Source: Vreelandella halophila
GTDB lineage: Bacteria; Pseudomonadota; Gammaproteobacteria; Pseudomonadales; Oleiphilaceae
DNA length: 64,000 nucleotides
Direction of reading: 5' to 3'
Assembly (NCBI RefSeq): GCF_009856365.1
Contig: NZ_WMEX01000001.1
Span: 186,001-250,000, forward strand
In this document: one piece after another, positions 16,927-26,396 of the stretch
How positions within the stretch are numbered: position 1 is the stretch's first letter
How the letters are laid out: every line of letters begins with the position of its first letter
The notes under the pieces: generated by a model
Seen by the model: the letters and a program-made list of their open reading frames with translations, nothing else
What the model was told of the DNA's origin: nothing
The model's database searches: none
Made by a program: the position numbers and the translations under genes

Positions 16927-18309
16927 TCAGTACTTGTAGGCTTCCGCCTTGAACGGCCCGTGAACCGGAACGCCAACGTAGTCGGACTGTTCCTTGGTCA
17001 TGCGGGTAATGGTGCCGCCAAAGCCTTCGACCATGTACTGGGCAACTTCTTCGTCCAGTTCCTTCGGCAGGACGCGGACGTAGAGGTTGTCCTTCTTCTT
17101 GTCTTCCGGCAGATCGGCGAACTTGCGCTCGAACAGGTACATCTGAGCTGCAACCTGGTTGGCGAAGGAGCCGTCCATGATGCGTGACGGGTGGCCTGTT
17201 GCGTTACCCAGGTTAACCAGGCGGCCTTCAGCCAGCAGGAAGATGTGATCGTCCTTGGACTTGTCACGATAGATCTTGTGAACCTGCGGCTTGATCTCGT
17301 CCCATTCCCAGTTCTCGCGCATGAACGCGGTATCGATCTCGTTGTCGAAGTGACCGATGTTGCAGACGATGGCGCCGGACTTGACCGCGGCGAGCATGTG
17401 CTTGTCGCACACGTCCACGTTACCGGTGGTGGTCACCAGAACGTCAGTGTCCTGCAGCAGCTGCTTGTTGATGCTGTCGGCCTTGCCAGTGTTCTCGCCA
17501 TTGAGGTAGGGAGAAACCACTTCGTAGCCGTCCATGCACGCCTGCATGGCACAGATCGGGTCGATCTCGGAGATGCGAACGATCATGCCTTCCTGACGCA
17601 GTGACTGCGCGGAGCCCTTGCCGACGTCGCCATAGCCGATGACCAGGGCTTTCTTGCCGGACATCAGGTGGTCGAGTGAACGCTTGAGGGCGTCGTTCAG
17701 GCTGTGACGGCAGCCGTACTTGTTGTCGTTCTTGGACTTGGTGACCGAGTCGTTCACGTTGATCGCCGGCACCTTGAGGCTGCCTTCTTCGATCATGTGC
17801 TCGAGACGGTGAACGCCCGTGGTGGTTTCCTCGGAGATGCCGTGGCAGTTCTTGAGGATTTCCGGATACTTCTCGTGCAGCATCTCGGTCAGGTCACCGC
17901 CGTCGTCCAGGATCATGTTCGGTTCCCAGCCGTCAACGTCGGCGCCGATAGTGCGCTCGATGCACCACTCGTACTCTTCTTCGGTCTCACCCTTCCAGGC
18001 GAATACCGGAACGCCGGTAGCGGCGATGGCGGCAGCGGCCTGGTCCTGGGTGGAGAAGATGTTGCAGGAGGACCAGCGGACGTTGGCGCCCAGCGCGGTC
18101 AGGGTCTCGATCAGCACGGCCGTCTGTACGGTCATGTGGATGCAGCCCATTACGTTCGCGCCTTTCAGCGGCTGCTGGTTGCGATACTTTTCGCGCAGCT
18201 TGATCAGAGCGGGCATTTCGCTCTCGGCGATGGCGATTTCCTTGCGGCCCCAGCCGGCAAGGTCGATGTCGGCTACTTTGTAGTCAGTAAAATTACTGTC
18301 CAAAGGCAT
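16927..18309 (-). CDS. ahcY: Adenosylhomocysteinase AhcY (SahH)
   Basis: NAD-dependent enzyme, 460 aa, cleaving S-adenosylhomocysteine to adenosine and homocysteine and so relieving product inhibition of methyltransferases. Seen: [37 protein letters not shown], the NAD fold [30 protein letters not shown], and a C-terminal AYKY in place of the more usual HYRY. It is flanked by metK and metF, the other methyl-cycle steps. The upstream ribosome site is AGGAG (from ATCAGGAGTATTAACA before the ATG). Confidence 0.97.
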   Translation of the reverse strand: MPLDSNFTDYKVADIDLAGWGRKEIAIAESEMPALIKLREKYRNQQPLKGANVMGCIHMTVQTAVLIETLTALGANVRWSSCNIFSTQDQAAAAIAATGVPVFAWKGETEEEYEWCIERTIGADVDGWEPNMILDDGGDLTEMLHEKYPEILKNCHGISEETTTGVHRLEHMIEEGSLKVPAINVNDSVTKSKNDNKYGCRHSLNDALKRSLDHLMSGKKALVIGYGDVGKGSAQSLRQEGMIVRISEIDPICAMQACMDGYEVVSPYLNGENTGKADSINKQLLQDTDVLVTTTGNVDVCDKHMLAAVKSGAIVCNIGHFDNEIDTAFMRENWEWDEIKPQVHKIYRDKSKDDHIFLLAEGRLVNLGNATGHPSRIMDGSFANQVAAQMYLFERKFADLPEDKKKDNLYVRVLPKELDEEVAQYMVEGFGGTITRMTKEQSDYVGVPVHGPFKAEAYKY

Positions 18310-18349
18310 TGTTAATACTCCTGATTCATATGGGTAATTCGGTTGTGCA

Positions 18350-18376
18350 ACAGGGCCAGCCGGCGGCCGGCCCTGT
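18350..18376 (-). other. GC-rich hairpin between metK and ahcY
   Basis: ACAGGGCC (18350-18357) pairs with GGCCCTGT (18369-18376), with further GC pairs inside, giving a very stable hairpin in the 78-base gap. No U run follows. It may separate the messages or stabilise their ends. The gap does not contain the conserved segments expected of an SAH riboswitch. Confidence 0.5.
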
Positions 18377-18387
18377 GTGGCAGAGGT

Positions 18388-19575
18388 TTACTTGGCTGCA
18401 GCCTTCAGTTCTTCCGCCTTGTCGGTCTTTTCCCAGGGGAAGGTAGTGAAGGTCTGGCCATTGACGGTCTTCTGTTCCGGCTTGCGGCCGAAGTGACCGT
18501 ACGCGGCTGTGTCGCGGTACATCGGATGCAGCAGATCCAGTTGCTTGGTCAGTGCATAGGGACGCAGATCAAAGGTCTTGCGGACCAGCTGCTCGATCTT
18601 GCGGTCATCCATCTTGCCGGTACCGAAGGTGTTGATGGAGATCGAAGTCGGCTCGGCAACGCCGATGGCGTAGGAGATCTGGATCTCGCACTTGTCGGCC
18701 AGGCCAGCGGCTACGACGTTCTTCGCTACGTAACGGCCAGCGTAGGCAGCGGAGCGGTCGACCTTGGACGGATCCTTACCGGAGAAGGCGCCGCCACCGT
18801 GGCGAGCCATGCCACCGTAGGTGTCAACGATGATCTTACGACCTGTCAGGCCAGCATCGCCTACCGGGCCACCGATTTCGAAGTTGCCGGTCGGGTTGAT
18901 GTGGAACTTGGTGTCGTTGTGGATCAGCTCGGACGGGATCACGTCCTTCACGATCTCTTCCATGACCGCTTCACGCAGCTGCTCCAGGGAAACATCCGGG
19001 CTGTGCTGTGTGGAAAGGACAACGGCGTCGATGCCGGTTACCTTGCCGTCTTCATAACGGCAGCTCACCTGACTCTTCGCGTCCGGACGCAGCCAGTCAA
19101 GCTTGTTGCTCTGCAGCAGCTCGGCCTGCTTCTCACACATACGGTGCGCGTAGCAGATCGGAGCCGGCATCAGCACGTCGGTCTCGTTGCAGGCGTAGCC
19201 GAACATCAGGCCCTGGTCGCCAGCGCCCTGATCTTCCGGCTTGGAGCGGTCAACGCCCTGGGCGATGTCGACGGACTGCTTGCCGACAACGTTGATGAAG
19301 GCACAGGTGTTGCCGTCGAAGCCAACGTCGGAGTGGTTGTAGCCGATGTCGGTGATCGCTTTACGCGCCACTTCTTCGAACTCAACGTTGGTGTTGGTGG
19401 TGATTTCGCCAGCGATCAGGCACATGCCAGTCTTGACGACAGTCTCGCAGGCGACACGCGCATAGGGGTCGTCCTGGAGAATGCGGTCAAGAATGGCATC
19501 GGATACGGCGTCGGACAGCTTGTCCGGGTGGCCGGCTGTTACCGACTCGGATGTAAAGAGACTGTAGTCACTCAT
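18388..19575 (-). CDS. metK: S-adenosylmethionine synthetase MetK
   Basis: Cytoplasmic enzyme, 395 aa, making SAM from methionine and ATP. Seen: [20 protein letters not shown] at the N-terminus, [12 protein letters not shown] near residue 120, and the phosphate-binding [16 protein letters not shown] near residue 265. A very strong ribosome site (AAAGGAGGAAAGC) precedes the ATG at 19575. It follows sahR by 54 bases and is most likely in its transcript. Confidence 0.98.
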   Translation of the reverse strand: MSDYSLFTSESVTAGHPDKLSDAVSDAILDRILQDDPYARVACETVVKTGMCLIAGEITTNTNVEFEEVARKAITDIGYNHSDVGFDGNTCAFINVVGKQSVDIAQGVDRSKPEDQGAGDQGLMFGYACNETDVLMPAPICYAHRMCEKQAELLQSNKLDWLRPDAKSQVSCRYEDGKVTGIDAVVLSTQHSPDVSLEQLREAVMEEIVKDVIPSELIHNDTKFHINPTGNFEIGGPVGDAGLTGRKIIVDTYGGMARHGGGAFSGKDPSKVDRSAAYAGRYVAKNVVAAGLADKCEIQISYAIGVAEPTSISINTFGTGKMDDRKIEQLVRKTFDLRPYALTKQLDLLHPMYRDTAAYGHFGRKPEQKTVNGQTFTTFPWEKTDKAEELKAAAK

Positions 19576-19629
19576 GCTTGCTTTCCTCCTTTTGAAGGTG
19601 GTTAAAGGTCATATTGGGAAGCCGGTTCG

Positions 19630-20622
19630 CTAGCCCGTAAATTCCCTGACCTGGATCTGAAAACCATTGCGCAGGCCGATGAACAGGGTTTCGCCCTGTT
19701 TCAGGCCAGCGTCTTCTGCCCATCCCGTGAGCTCTTCCGGCTCAAAGCCCTGCCAGATATCGCCGCAGTTATCCCTGACCCAGCTCTGTTCGTGCCGGCA
19801 GAGTTCACTGACAATCATTCGGCCGCCGGGTTTCAGCAGCTGGGCGCTGTCGCGGAAGATGTTCGCGGGGCTGGCGACGTGGTGCAGCACCATGTTGGCC
19901 ACCACAAGATTGAACGTTTCCCCGCGTTCAATCACATCAGGACACTCCCCGTGCACCAGGCGCACGTTGGTGAGTGCCTGCTGTTCGCAGAACTGCCCGG
20001 CGCGGTCGAGCATGGCCTGGACGTTGTCCACCGCCACCACCTCGCCGAAGCAGTTCGCCAGAACCGGCAGGAAGGGGCCTTCACCCGGCCCGATCTCCAG
20101 CGCGTTACCGCTGCCGTCGCAGGCGTAACGCCGGTGGACGAGTTCCGCCACTGGCTGCGCATAGCGCTGGTGATTGGCGATCAGCTCCTGCTGCTCCCGG
20201 AAGTGACGGGCGTAACGCGCGAAAAAGACCTGGGACTGTTCCGAGCGTTGACGCCGTATCGTGCGGATCCGGTCCAGCAGTTCCTCGGTGAGCTGGATCT
20301 GGTCCACGGCCTCGAAGACCGAGCGAACCGCGGTGTAGCGGGGTTCGTCTCCGACCCGAAGCAGTGGACGCCGGTAGAAGGTGGCGTTGCCTTCCCGCTG
20401 GGGTTCAAGCAGTCCGGCCTGGGTCAGCACCTTGAGGTGATGGCTCATGCCGGACTGGCGCATGTTAAAGAGCCGGCACAGTTCCATGACTCCGAAGGTG
20501 TCTCGCTGCAGGACCCGGAGGATATCGAGTCTCAGCGGGTCGCCGGCGGCCTTGTAGAGGCTCCCCAGCGTGTGCAGCGCTGTTTCGGTATCTGCGGATT
20601 TGACGTGTGCCGTTGAATTCAT
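19630..20622 (-). CDS. sahR: SahR-like ArsR-family regulator with SAM/SAH-binding methyltransferase domain
   Basis: Protein of 330 aa. Residues 15-95 form an ArsR-type winged helix (AAGDPLRLDILRVLQRDTFG, NMRQSGMSHHLKVLTQAGLL). Residues 170-300 form a class I methyltransferase fold with LEIGPGEGPFLPVL as motif I. This fusion matches SahR, described in Proteobacteria as a repressor of methionine/SAM-cycle genes that responds to S-adenosylhomocysteine. Here it leads metK-ahcY-metF and has a perfect inverted repeat 40 bases upstream. Without that context it would be called ArsR/methyltransferase fusion. Function is inference from family and position. Confidence 0.85.
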   Translation of the reverse strand: MNSTAHVKSADTETALHTLGSLYKAAGDPLRLDILRVLQRDTFGVMELCRLFNMRQSGMSHHLKVLTQAGLLEPQREGNATFYRRPLLRVGDEPRYTAVRSVFEAVDQIQLTEELLDRIRTIRRQRSEQSQVFFARYARHFREQQELIANHQRYAQPVAELVHRRYACDGSGNALEIGPGEGPFLPVLANCFGEVVAVDNVQAMLDRAGQFCEQQALTNVRLVHGECPDVIERGETFNLVVANMVLHHVASPANIFRDSAQLLKPGGRMIVSELCRHEQSWVRDNCGDIWQGFEPEELTGWAEDAGLKQGETLFIGLRNGFQIQVREFTG

Positions 20623-20661
20623 TGCCCCTACTTTACGGTCGGGTCTGAACCGGGGTCAACA

Positions 20662-20687
20662 GCTATATCAAAAAAAATTGATATAGC
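20662..20687. promoter_or_regulatory. Perfect inverted repeat, probable SahR operator
   Basis: GCTATATCAA (20662-20671) and TTGATATAGC (20678-20687) are a perfect 10-bp inverted repeat around six A bases, typical of ArsR/SmtB-family operators. It lies between divergent sahR and tkt, 40 bases upstream of the sahR start. Autoregulation of the methyl-cycle operon is the likely use; an effect on tkt is possible. Confidence 0.75.
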
Positions 20688-20805
20688 GTTGCGTCAAAGG
20701 TCGGATGACATTTGCTCAATCGGGTGGCGATCGGTGAAAATACGCGCCTCTTGAAACGGCCCCGTTGTGGGGCTGTATCCAATCAGCCAGTGGGAGACAA
20801 TTCCG

Positions 20806-22812
20806 ATGCCGTCGCGTAAAGACCTTGCCAACGCGGTACGCGCGCTCAGTATGGACGCCGTGCAGAAGGCGCAGTCCGGCCATCCCGGCGCGCCCATGGG
20901 GCTTGCCGACGTTGCCGAGGTGCTGTGGAACGATTACCTCAGGCACAACCCGGCCAACCCGTCCTGGCCCGATCGCGATCGCTTCGTGCTCTCCAACGGC
21001 CATGGTTCCATGCTCCAGTACAGCCTGCTGCATCTCACCGGCTACGATCTGGGCATCGAGGATCTGAAGCAGTTCCGCCAGCTCCATTCCCGTACCCCGG
21101 GGCATCCGGAATACGGCTACACGCCGGGGGTTGAGACCACCACCGGGCCGCTCGGTCAGGGCCTGGCCAATGCGGTGGGCATGGCACTGGCGGAGAAGAA
21201 CCTGGCGGCGCAGTTCAATCGCGACGGCCATGAGGTCATCGACCATCACACGTACTGCGTGGTTGGTGACGGTTGCCTGATGGAGGGCATTTCCCACGAG
21301 GCATCCTCGCTGGCGGGAACACAGGGGCTGGGTAAGCTGGTTGTGTTCTATGACGACAACGGCATTTCCATTGATGGCGACGTCAGTGGCTGGTTCACCG
21401 ATGACACGGCCAAGCGTTTTGAGGCCTACAACTGGCAGGTGATTGCGGGCGTTGACGGGCATGACCCCGAGGCGGTGAAAAACGCGATTGAGAAAGCGCG
21501 GGGCAACACCGAGCAGCCCACGCTCATCTGCTGCCGCACCGTGATCGGCTTTGGGTCACCCGGCAAGGCGGGCTCTGAAAGCAGTCACGGGGCGCCGCTG
21601 GGCGATGATGAGATTGAGGCGACCCGCCAGAATCTGGGCTGGAACCACGGGGCCTTTGAGGTGCCGGATGACCTGTATCAGGCCTGGGATGCCCGCGAGG
21701 CCGGCGCGGCGGCTGAGAAGGACTGGAATGAACGCTTCGCAGCCTATGAGAAGGCGTATCCGGAGCTGGCCGCTGAGCTCAAGCGCCGTCTGGCCGGCGA
21801 GCTGCCGTCTGATTTCTCACAGAAGGCCCAGGACTACATCCGCCAGTGCCAGGAGGGGGGCGAGAACATGGCCACCCGTAAAGCCTCCCAGAAGACGCTC
21901 AACGCGTACGGCCCGGTTCTGCCGGAACTGGTGGGTGGCTCGGCGGACCTTGCCGGTTCCAACAACACGCTCTGGAGTGACTGTCAGGCGATTACTGCGG
22001 GCGATGCCAGTGGCAACTACGTGTACTACGGCGTGCGCGAGTTCGCCATGACCGCCATTGGCAGTGGCATGGCCCTGCACGGTGGTGTGGTGCCCTATGT
22101 GGCCACCTTCCTGATCTTCATGGAATACGCCCGCAATGCCACACGCATGGCCGCGCTGATGAAGCAGCGCAACGTGCTGGTCTATACCCATGACTCCATC
22201 GGCCTGGGTGAGGATGGCCCCACCCATCAGCCGGTCGAGCAGCTGGCGACTCTGCGCCAGACCCCGAACATGAGCCTGTGGCGCCCCTGTGACACGGTTG
22301 AAACGGCCGTGGCCTGGAAGGCTGCCATTGAGCGCACCGATGGCCCCACGGCCCTGGTGTTCACCCGTCAGGCCCTGGCACATCAGGATCGGGATGAGCA
22401 GCAGCTTGCTGACATCGAGCGCGGGGGCTACATCCTGTCGGATTCCGACGGCTTCCCGGAGATCATCCTGATTGCCACCGGCTCGGAAGTGGCGCTGGCC
22501 CAGGAGGCGGCGATACAGTTGCGTGACCAGGGCCGCCAGGTGCGGGTGGTGTCCATGCCGAGCACGGACCGGTTCGAGGCCCAGCCCGCCGAGTACCGTC
22601 AGAAGGTGCTGCCGGCCGAGGTCACCTGCCGTGTCGCGGTGGAAGCGGGCATTACCGACTACTGGTACAAGTACGTGGGCATGGAGGGGCGCGTGCTTGG
22701 TATGACCACCTTTGGTGAGTCGGCGCCGGCCGGTCCGCTGTTTGAGGCGTTCGGCTTCACCGTGGATAACCTGCTCGCCATCAGCGAAACCCTGCTGGAC
22801 GACATGGCGTGA
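20806..22812 (+). CDS. tkt: Transketolase
   Basis: Thiamine-diphosphate enzyme, 668 aa, moving two-carbon ketol units in the pentose phosphate pathway. Seen: [18 protein letters not shown] near residue 25, the ThDP-binding [18 protein letters not shown] near residue 155 with [13 protein letters not shown], and [19 protein letters not shown]. The ATG at 20806 (after TGGGAGACAA) gives the family N-terminus. Fifteen bases separate it from epd; tkt-epd-pgk-fba is a common gammaproteobacterial order. Confidence 0.97.
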   Translation: MPSRKDLANAVRALSMDAVQKAQSGHPGAPMGLADVAEVLWNDYLRHNPANPSWPDRDRFVLSNGHGSMLQYSLLHLTGYDLGIEDLKQFRQLHSRTPGHPEYGYTPGVETTTGPLGQGLANAVGMALAEKNLAAQFNRDGHEVIDHHTYCVVGDGCLMEGISHEASSLAGTQGLGKLVVFYDDNGISIDGDVSGWFTDDTAKRFEAYNWQVIAGVDGHDPEAVKNAIEKARGNTEQPTLICCRTVIGFGSPGKAGSESSHGAPLGDDEIEATRQNLGWNHGAFEVPDDLYQAWDAREAGAAAEKDWNERFAAYEKAYPELAAELKRRLAGELPSDFSQKAQDYIRQCQEGGENMATRKASQKTLNAYGPVLPELVGGSADLAGSNNTLWSDCQAITAGDASGNYVYYGVREFAMTAIGSGMALHGGVVPYVATFLIFMEYARNATRMAALMKQRNVLVYTHDSIGLGEDGPTHQPVEQLATLRQTPNMSLWRPCDTVETAVAWKAAIERTDGPTALVFTRQALAHQDRDEQQLADIERGGYILSDSDGFPEIILIATGSEVALAQEAAIQLRDQGRQVRVVSMPSTDRFEAQPAEYRQKVLPAEVTCRVAVEAGITDYWYKYVGMEGRVLGMTTFGESAPAGPLFEAFGFTVDNLLAISETLLDDMA

Positions 22813-22826
22813 ACGGAGGGCGACCG

Positions 22827-23849
22827 ATGCCGGCTCGGGTAGCGATCAATGGTTACGGGCGCATCGGTCAGTGCCTGCTGCGCGCGCTCTATGAGAATGG
22901 CTACCGCGACCAGCTTCAGGTCGTTGCTATCAATGAGCTTTCCGACCCGGAGACCATCGCGCACCTGACCCGTTTTGACACCACCCATGGCCGTTTTGCC
23001 GGTCAGGTGGATGTCAGTGGCCAGGGGCTGGTGGTCGATGGTGATCCCATCCGCATCGTGCGGGAGTCGGAGGCACAGAACCTGCCCTGGGGTGAGATTG
23101 GCGTTGATCTGGTGCTCGACTGCACCGGCCTTGGTGCCACCCGCGAGCAGGGTCGGAAGCATCTGGATGCCGGTGCTGGCCGGGTGCTGTTCTCCCAGCC
23201 GGGGGATCCGGATCTGGATGCAACCCTGGTCTACGGGGTGAACCATGAGACCCTGAGCGCCGGGGATCGCATCGTCTCCAACGCGTCCTGCACCACCAAC
23301 TGCATCGTGCCCATCATCCAGGCTCTGGACGCGGCCTACGGGATCGAGCAGGGCTCCACGACGACCATCCATTCGGCCATGAACGATCAGCCGGTGATTG
23401 ATGCCTACCATCACCAGGACCTGCGGCGCACCCGCAGTGCCTTTCATAACATGGTGCCGGTGGATACGGGGCTGGCCCGGGGTATTGAGCGGCTGCTGCC
23501 GTCCATGGCGGGGCGGTTCAGTTCGGTGGCCGTAAGGGTGCCGACCATCAATGTGTCGGCTATTGATATGACGGTGGCGGTGCGTTCGCAGACGGATACG
23601 GATTCGGTGAACGCGGTGCTGGCGGAGACGGCGGCGTCGTCGCTCGATGGGATCATCGGGTACACGGAGGAGCTTCTGGCGAGTACGGATTTTAACCATG
23701 ATGCGCGCTCCGGGGTTGTGGATGCGGGGCAGACCCGGGTCAGTGGGGGGCGGATGGTTAAGGTGCTTTGCTGGTTTGATAATGAGTGGGGGTATGCGAA
23801 TCGGATGCTGGATGTGGCTCGGTATTGGAGCCAGCTCCGGGAAGACTGA
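22827..23849 (+). CDS. epd: Erythrose-4-phosphate/glyceraldehyde-3-phosphate dehydrogenase family protein, Epd-like
   Basis: NAD-dependent dehydrogenase, 340 aa. Seen: VAINGYGRIGQCLLRALYE, the catalytic cysteine in SNASCTTNCIVPIIQALD, and then TTIHSAMNDQPVIDAYHHQD. The MNDQ segment is the Epd-type sequence; ordinary GapA has a TATQK-like sequence there. Epd makes 4-phosphoerythronate for pyridoxal phosphate, but some family members work as glycolytic GAPDH. ATG at 22827 follows GGAGGG. Position between tkt and pgk suits either role. Confidence 0.85.
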   Translation: MPARVAINGYGRIGQCLLRALYENGYRDQLQVVAINELSDPETIAHLTRFDTTHGRFAGQVDVSGQGLVVDGDPIRIVRESEAQNLPWGEIGVDLVLDCTGLGATREQGRKHLDAGAGRVLFSQPGDPDLDATLVYGVNHETLSAGDRIVSNASCTTNCIVPIIQALDAAYGIEQGSTTTIHSAMNDQPVIDAYHHQDLRRTRSAFHNMVPVDTGLARGIERLLPSMAGRFSSVAVRVPTINVSAIDMTVAVRSQTDTDSVNAVLAETAASSLDGIIGYTEELLASTDFNHDARSGVVDAGQTRVSGGRMVKVLCWFDNEWGYANRMLDVARYWSQLRED

Positions 23850-23862
23850 CTGATTGTTGCAG

Positions 23863-23974
23863 GTGCTGAATTGGGGGAATGCTTTCCGGGACCGCTGTGA
23901 ACCCATCCATGGGCGCTGGCGCGATGGCATCCATGCCATCGAGCCTCCCGGAAAGCATTCCCCCACTCCAGCAC
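23863..23974. repeat. 112-bp structured intergenic repeat, copy 2
   Basis: Arms at 23863-23891 and 23946-23974 are 29 bases long with 27 matches, separated by exactly 54 bases. The loop holds CGCTGTGAA, hairpin CCCA-TCCA-TGGG, CGCTG, and a hairpin GATGGCA-TCCA-TGCCATC. Against copy 1 (reverse complement) the loop matches at 33 of 54 positions with no gaps, and hairpin stems differ by paired changes. It lies between epd and pgk, so it would be transcribed if these genes are one operon. Confidence 0.85.
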
Positions 23975-24069
23975 ATTGGCGGTATTGGTATCGCTGGCGC
24001 CAGGGGTGTCTGGCCTCGGGTAGAGTTTTGAAAATTCATCGTTAATCGCGCTTTTGAGGAATCGCACCA

Positions 24070-25230
24070 ATGAGCATTAAACGCATGACCGACATGGATC
24101 TGAAGGGCAAGCGGGTTCTGATCCGGGAGGATCTGAACGTGCCGATCAAGGATGGTGAGGTGACAGGGGATGCCCGTCTGCGGGCGTCGCTGGAGACGAT
24201 TCGCGCAGCCCGGGATGCCGGTGGGCGGGTGATGCTCATGTCGCATCTGGGGCGTCCGGAGGAGGGCGTTTACTCGGAGGAGGATTCGCTCAAGCCAGTG
24301 GCGAAGCGGCTGGGTGAGCTGCTGGGTCAGGAGGTGCGTGTTCTGGATGACTACCTCGATGGCGTGGATGTGGCCGAGGGGGAAGTGGTTCTGTGTGAGA
24401 ACGTGCGCTTCAACCAGGGTGAGAAGAAGGACGATGAGGCGCTCGCGAAGAAGTACGCAGAGCTATGCGATGTGTTCGTAATGGATGCTTTTGGCACCGC
24501 GCATCGGGCGCAGGCGTCGACTCATGGTGTGGCGAAGTTTGCGCCGGAGGCCTGCGCCGGGCCGTTGCTGGCGGGGGAGCTGGATGCGCTGACCAAGGCG
24601 CTTGAGCATCCGCAGAAGCCGGTGGTGGCGATCGTGGGTGGTTCCAAGGTGTCCACCAAGCTGACGGTGCTGGAGCAGCTGTCGAAGGTGGTGGATAAAC
24701 TGATCGTCGGCGGTGGCATTACCAATACCTTCCTGGCGGCCAGTGGTAAGCCGGTGGGTAAGTCGCTGTGTGAGCATGACATGCTGGATGAGGCCCGGGC
24801 GCTGATGGAGAAGGTCGAGATTGCCCAGCCCACCGACGTGGTCGTGGCCAGTGAGGTCTCCGAGAGCGCGCAGGCCACCACCAAGAAGGTGGAGGATGTG
24901 TCCGATGATGACATGATCCTCGACATTGGCCCGGAAACGTCCGCGGCCCTGGCCGAGGAGCTCAAGGGGGCGAAGACCATCATCTGGAACGGCCCGGTGG
25001 GTGTGTTCGAGATTGAGGCGTTCTCCCATGGCACCCGCAAGCTCGGCGATGCCATCGCCAGCAGCGATGCGTTTTCTCTGGCGGGTGGGGGTGATACCGT
25101 ATCCGCAATCGACGAATTCGGTCTCAGCGACCGGATTTCCTATATTTCGACCGGCGGTGGCGCCTTCCTGGAGTTCGTAGAGGGCAAGACGCTGCCGGCC
25201 GTTGCCGTACTCGAGGAGCGCGGCGCCTGA
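24070..25230 (+). CDS. pgk: Phosphoglycerate kinase
   Basis: Glycolytic/gluconeogenic kinase, 386 aa, normal bacterial length, interconverting 1,3-bisphosphoglycerate and 3-phosphoglycerate with ATP formation. Seen: [68 protein letters not shown], and the nucleotide-binding C-terminal [12 protein letters not shown] with [11 protein letters not shown]. It is separated from epd by 220 bases holding repeat copy 2. The fba gene follows after 37 bases. Confidence 0.98.
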   Translation: MSIKRMTDMDLKGKRVLIREDLNVPIKDGEVTGDARLRASLETIRAARDAGGRVMLMSHLGRPEEGVYSEEDSLKPVAKRLGELLGQEVRVLDDYLDGVDVAEGEVVLCENVRFNQGEKKDDEALAKKYAELCDVFVMDAFGTAHRAQASTHGVAKFAPEACAGPLLAGELDALTKALEHPQKPVVAIVGGSKVSTKLTVLEQLSKVVDKLIVGGGITNTFLAASGKPVGKSLCEHDMLDEARALMEKVEIAQPTDVVVASEVSESAQATTKKVEDVSDDDMILDIGPETSAALAEELKGAKTIIWNGPVGVFEIEAFSHGTRKLGDAIASSDAFSLAGGGDTVSAIDEFGLSDRISYISTGGGAFLEFVEGKTLPAVAVLEERGA

Positions 25231-25267
25231 GCGCCGCTACCAGACCTGATATTAAGGAGAGGCCGAC

Positions 25268-26332
25268 ATGGCACTGATTTCCATGCGACAGCTGCTCGAC
25301 CATGCCGCCGAGCACGGCTATGGCGTTCCAGCGTTCAACGTGAATAACCTTGAGCAGATGCGCGCCATCATGATGGCGGCGAACAAGACGGACAGCCCGG
25401 TGATCGTTCAGGCCTCGGCCGGTGCGCGCAAGTACGCGGGCGCACCTTTCCTGCGCCGGCTGATGGAAGCGGCGGCCGAGGAATGGCCGCATATCCCGAT
25501 CGCGGTGCACCAGGACCACGGTTCCAGTCCGGCGGTGTGCCAGCGTGCCATCCAGCTTGGTTTCACGTCCGTGATGATGGACGGCTCTCTGGGCGAGGAC
25601 GGCAAGACGCCCATGGATTACGACTACAACATGGGCGTAACCCGTAAGACCGTCGAGATGGCCCATGCCTGCGGCGTGTCCGTGGAAGGTGAGCTGGGCT
25701 GCCTGGGGTCACTGGAATCCGGTGAAGCCGGCGAGGAAGACGGTGTGGGCGCGGCCGGTAAGCTCAGCCATGACCAGATGCTGACGGATCCGGAAGAGGC
25801 GGCGCAGTTCGTCAAGGATACTTACTGCGATGCCCTGGCCATCGCCATCGGCACCAGCCACGGGGCCTACAAGTTCACCCGTCCGCCGACGGGCGACATC
25901 CTCGCCATTGACCGGATCAAGGAGATCCACGCCCGCATTCCGGATACCCATCTGGTGATGCACGGTTCCTCCTCCGTACCCCAGGAGTGGCTCGATATCA
26001 TCAACGAGTACGGGGGCGAGATCCCGGAGACCTATGGTGTGCCGGTCGAGGAGATCGCCGAGGGCATCCGCCACGGTGTGCGCAAGGTGAACGTCGACAC
26101 CGACCTGCGCCTGGCCGCAACCGGTTCCGTACGCCGCTTCCTGGCCCAGAACCCGGCGGAGTTTGATCCGCGTAAGTTCATGAAGGAAGCGCTGGCCGGC
26201 ATGTATGACGTCTGCGTGAAGCGCTATGAAGCCTTCGGCACGGCGGGCAACGCCAGCAAGATCACACCGATCAAGCTTGAGGATATGGTCAGCCGTTACG
26301 ACAGTGGTGAGCTTGACCCGAAGGTCAACTGA
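25268..26332 (+). CDS. fba: Class II fructose-bisphosphate aldolase
   Basis: Zinc aldolase, 354 aa, cleaving or forming fructose-1,6-bisphosphate. Seen: [16 protein letters not shown], the metal-site [18 protein letters not shown] near residue 82, [26 protein letters not shown] and [10 protein letters not shown], and [12 protein letters not shown]. The sequence is of the CbbA-like subgroup. A clear ribosome site (AAGGAGAGG) precedes the ATG at 25268. No pyruvate kinase gene lies between pgk and fba, unlike many relatives. Confidence 0.97.
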   Translation: MALISMRQLLDHAAEHGYGVPAFNVNNLEQMRAIMMAANKTDSPVIVQASAGARKYAGAPFLRRLMEAAAEEWPHIPIAVHQDHGSSPAVCQRAIQLGFTSVMMDGSLGEDGKTPMDYDYNMGVTRKTVEMAHACGVSVEGELGCLGSLESGEAGEEDGVGAAGKLSHDQMLTDPEEAAQFVKDTYCDALAIAIGTSHGAYKFTRPPTGDILAIDRIKEIHARIPDTHLVMHGSSSVPQEWLDIINEYGGEIPETYGVPVEEIAEGIRHGVRKVNVDTDLRLAATGSVRRFLAQNPAEFDPRKFMKEALAGMYDVCVKRYEAFGTAGNASKITPIKLEDMVSRYDSGELDPKVN

Positions 26333-26396
26333 TCAGTGACGTTAATGCCACAAAGCCGGGTGTGAATCGCGCCACAATCTGGTTTAGGCTTTATGC

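Noticed and set aside
18310-18387. SAH riboswitch before ahcY
   Set aside because: The gap is only 78 bases, holds one GC-rich hairpin and lacks the conserved segments I would expect; SahR control explains the regulation.
18343-19605. 420-codon open frame opposite metK
   Set aside because: Shadow of a strongly conserved gene; low-complexity composition and no ribosome site.
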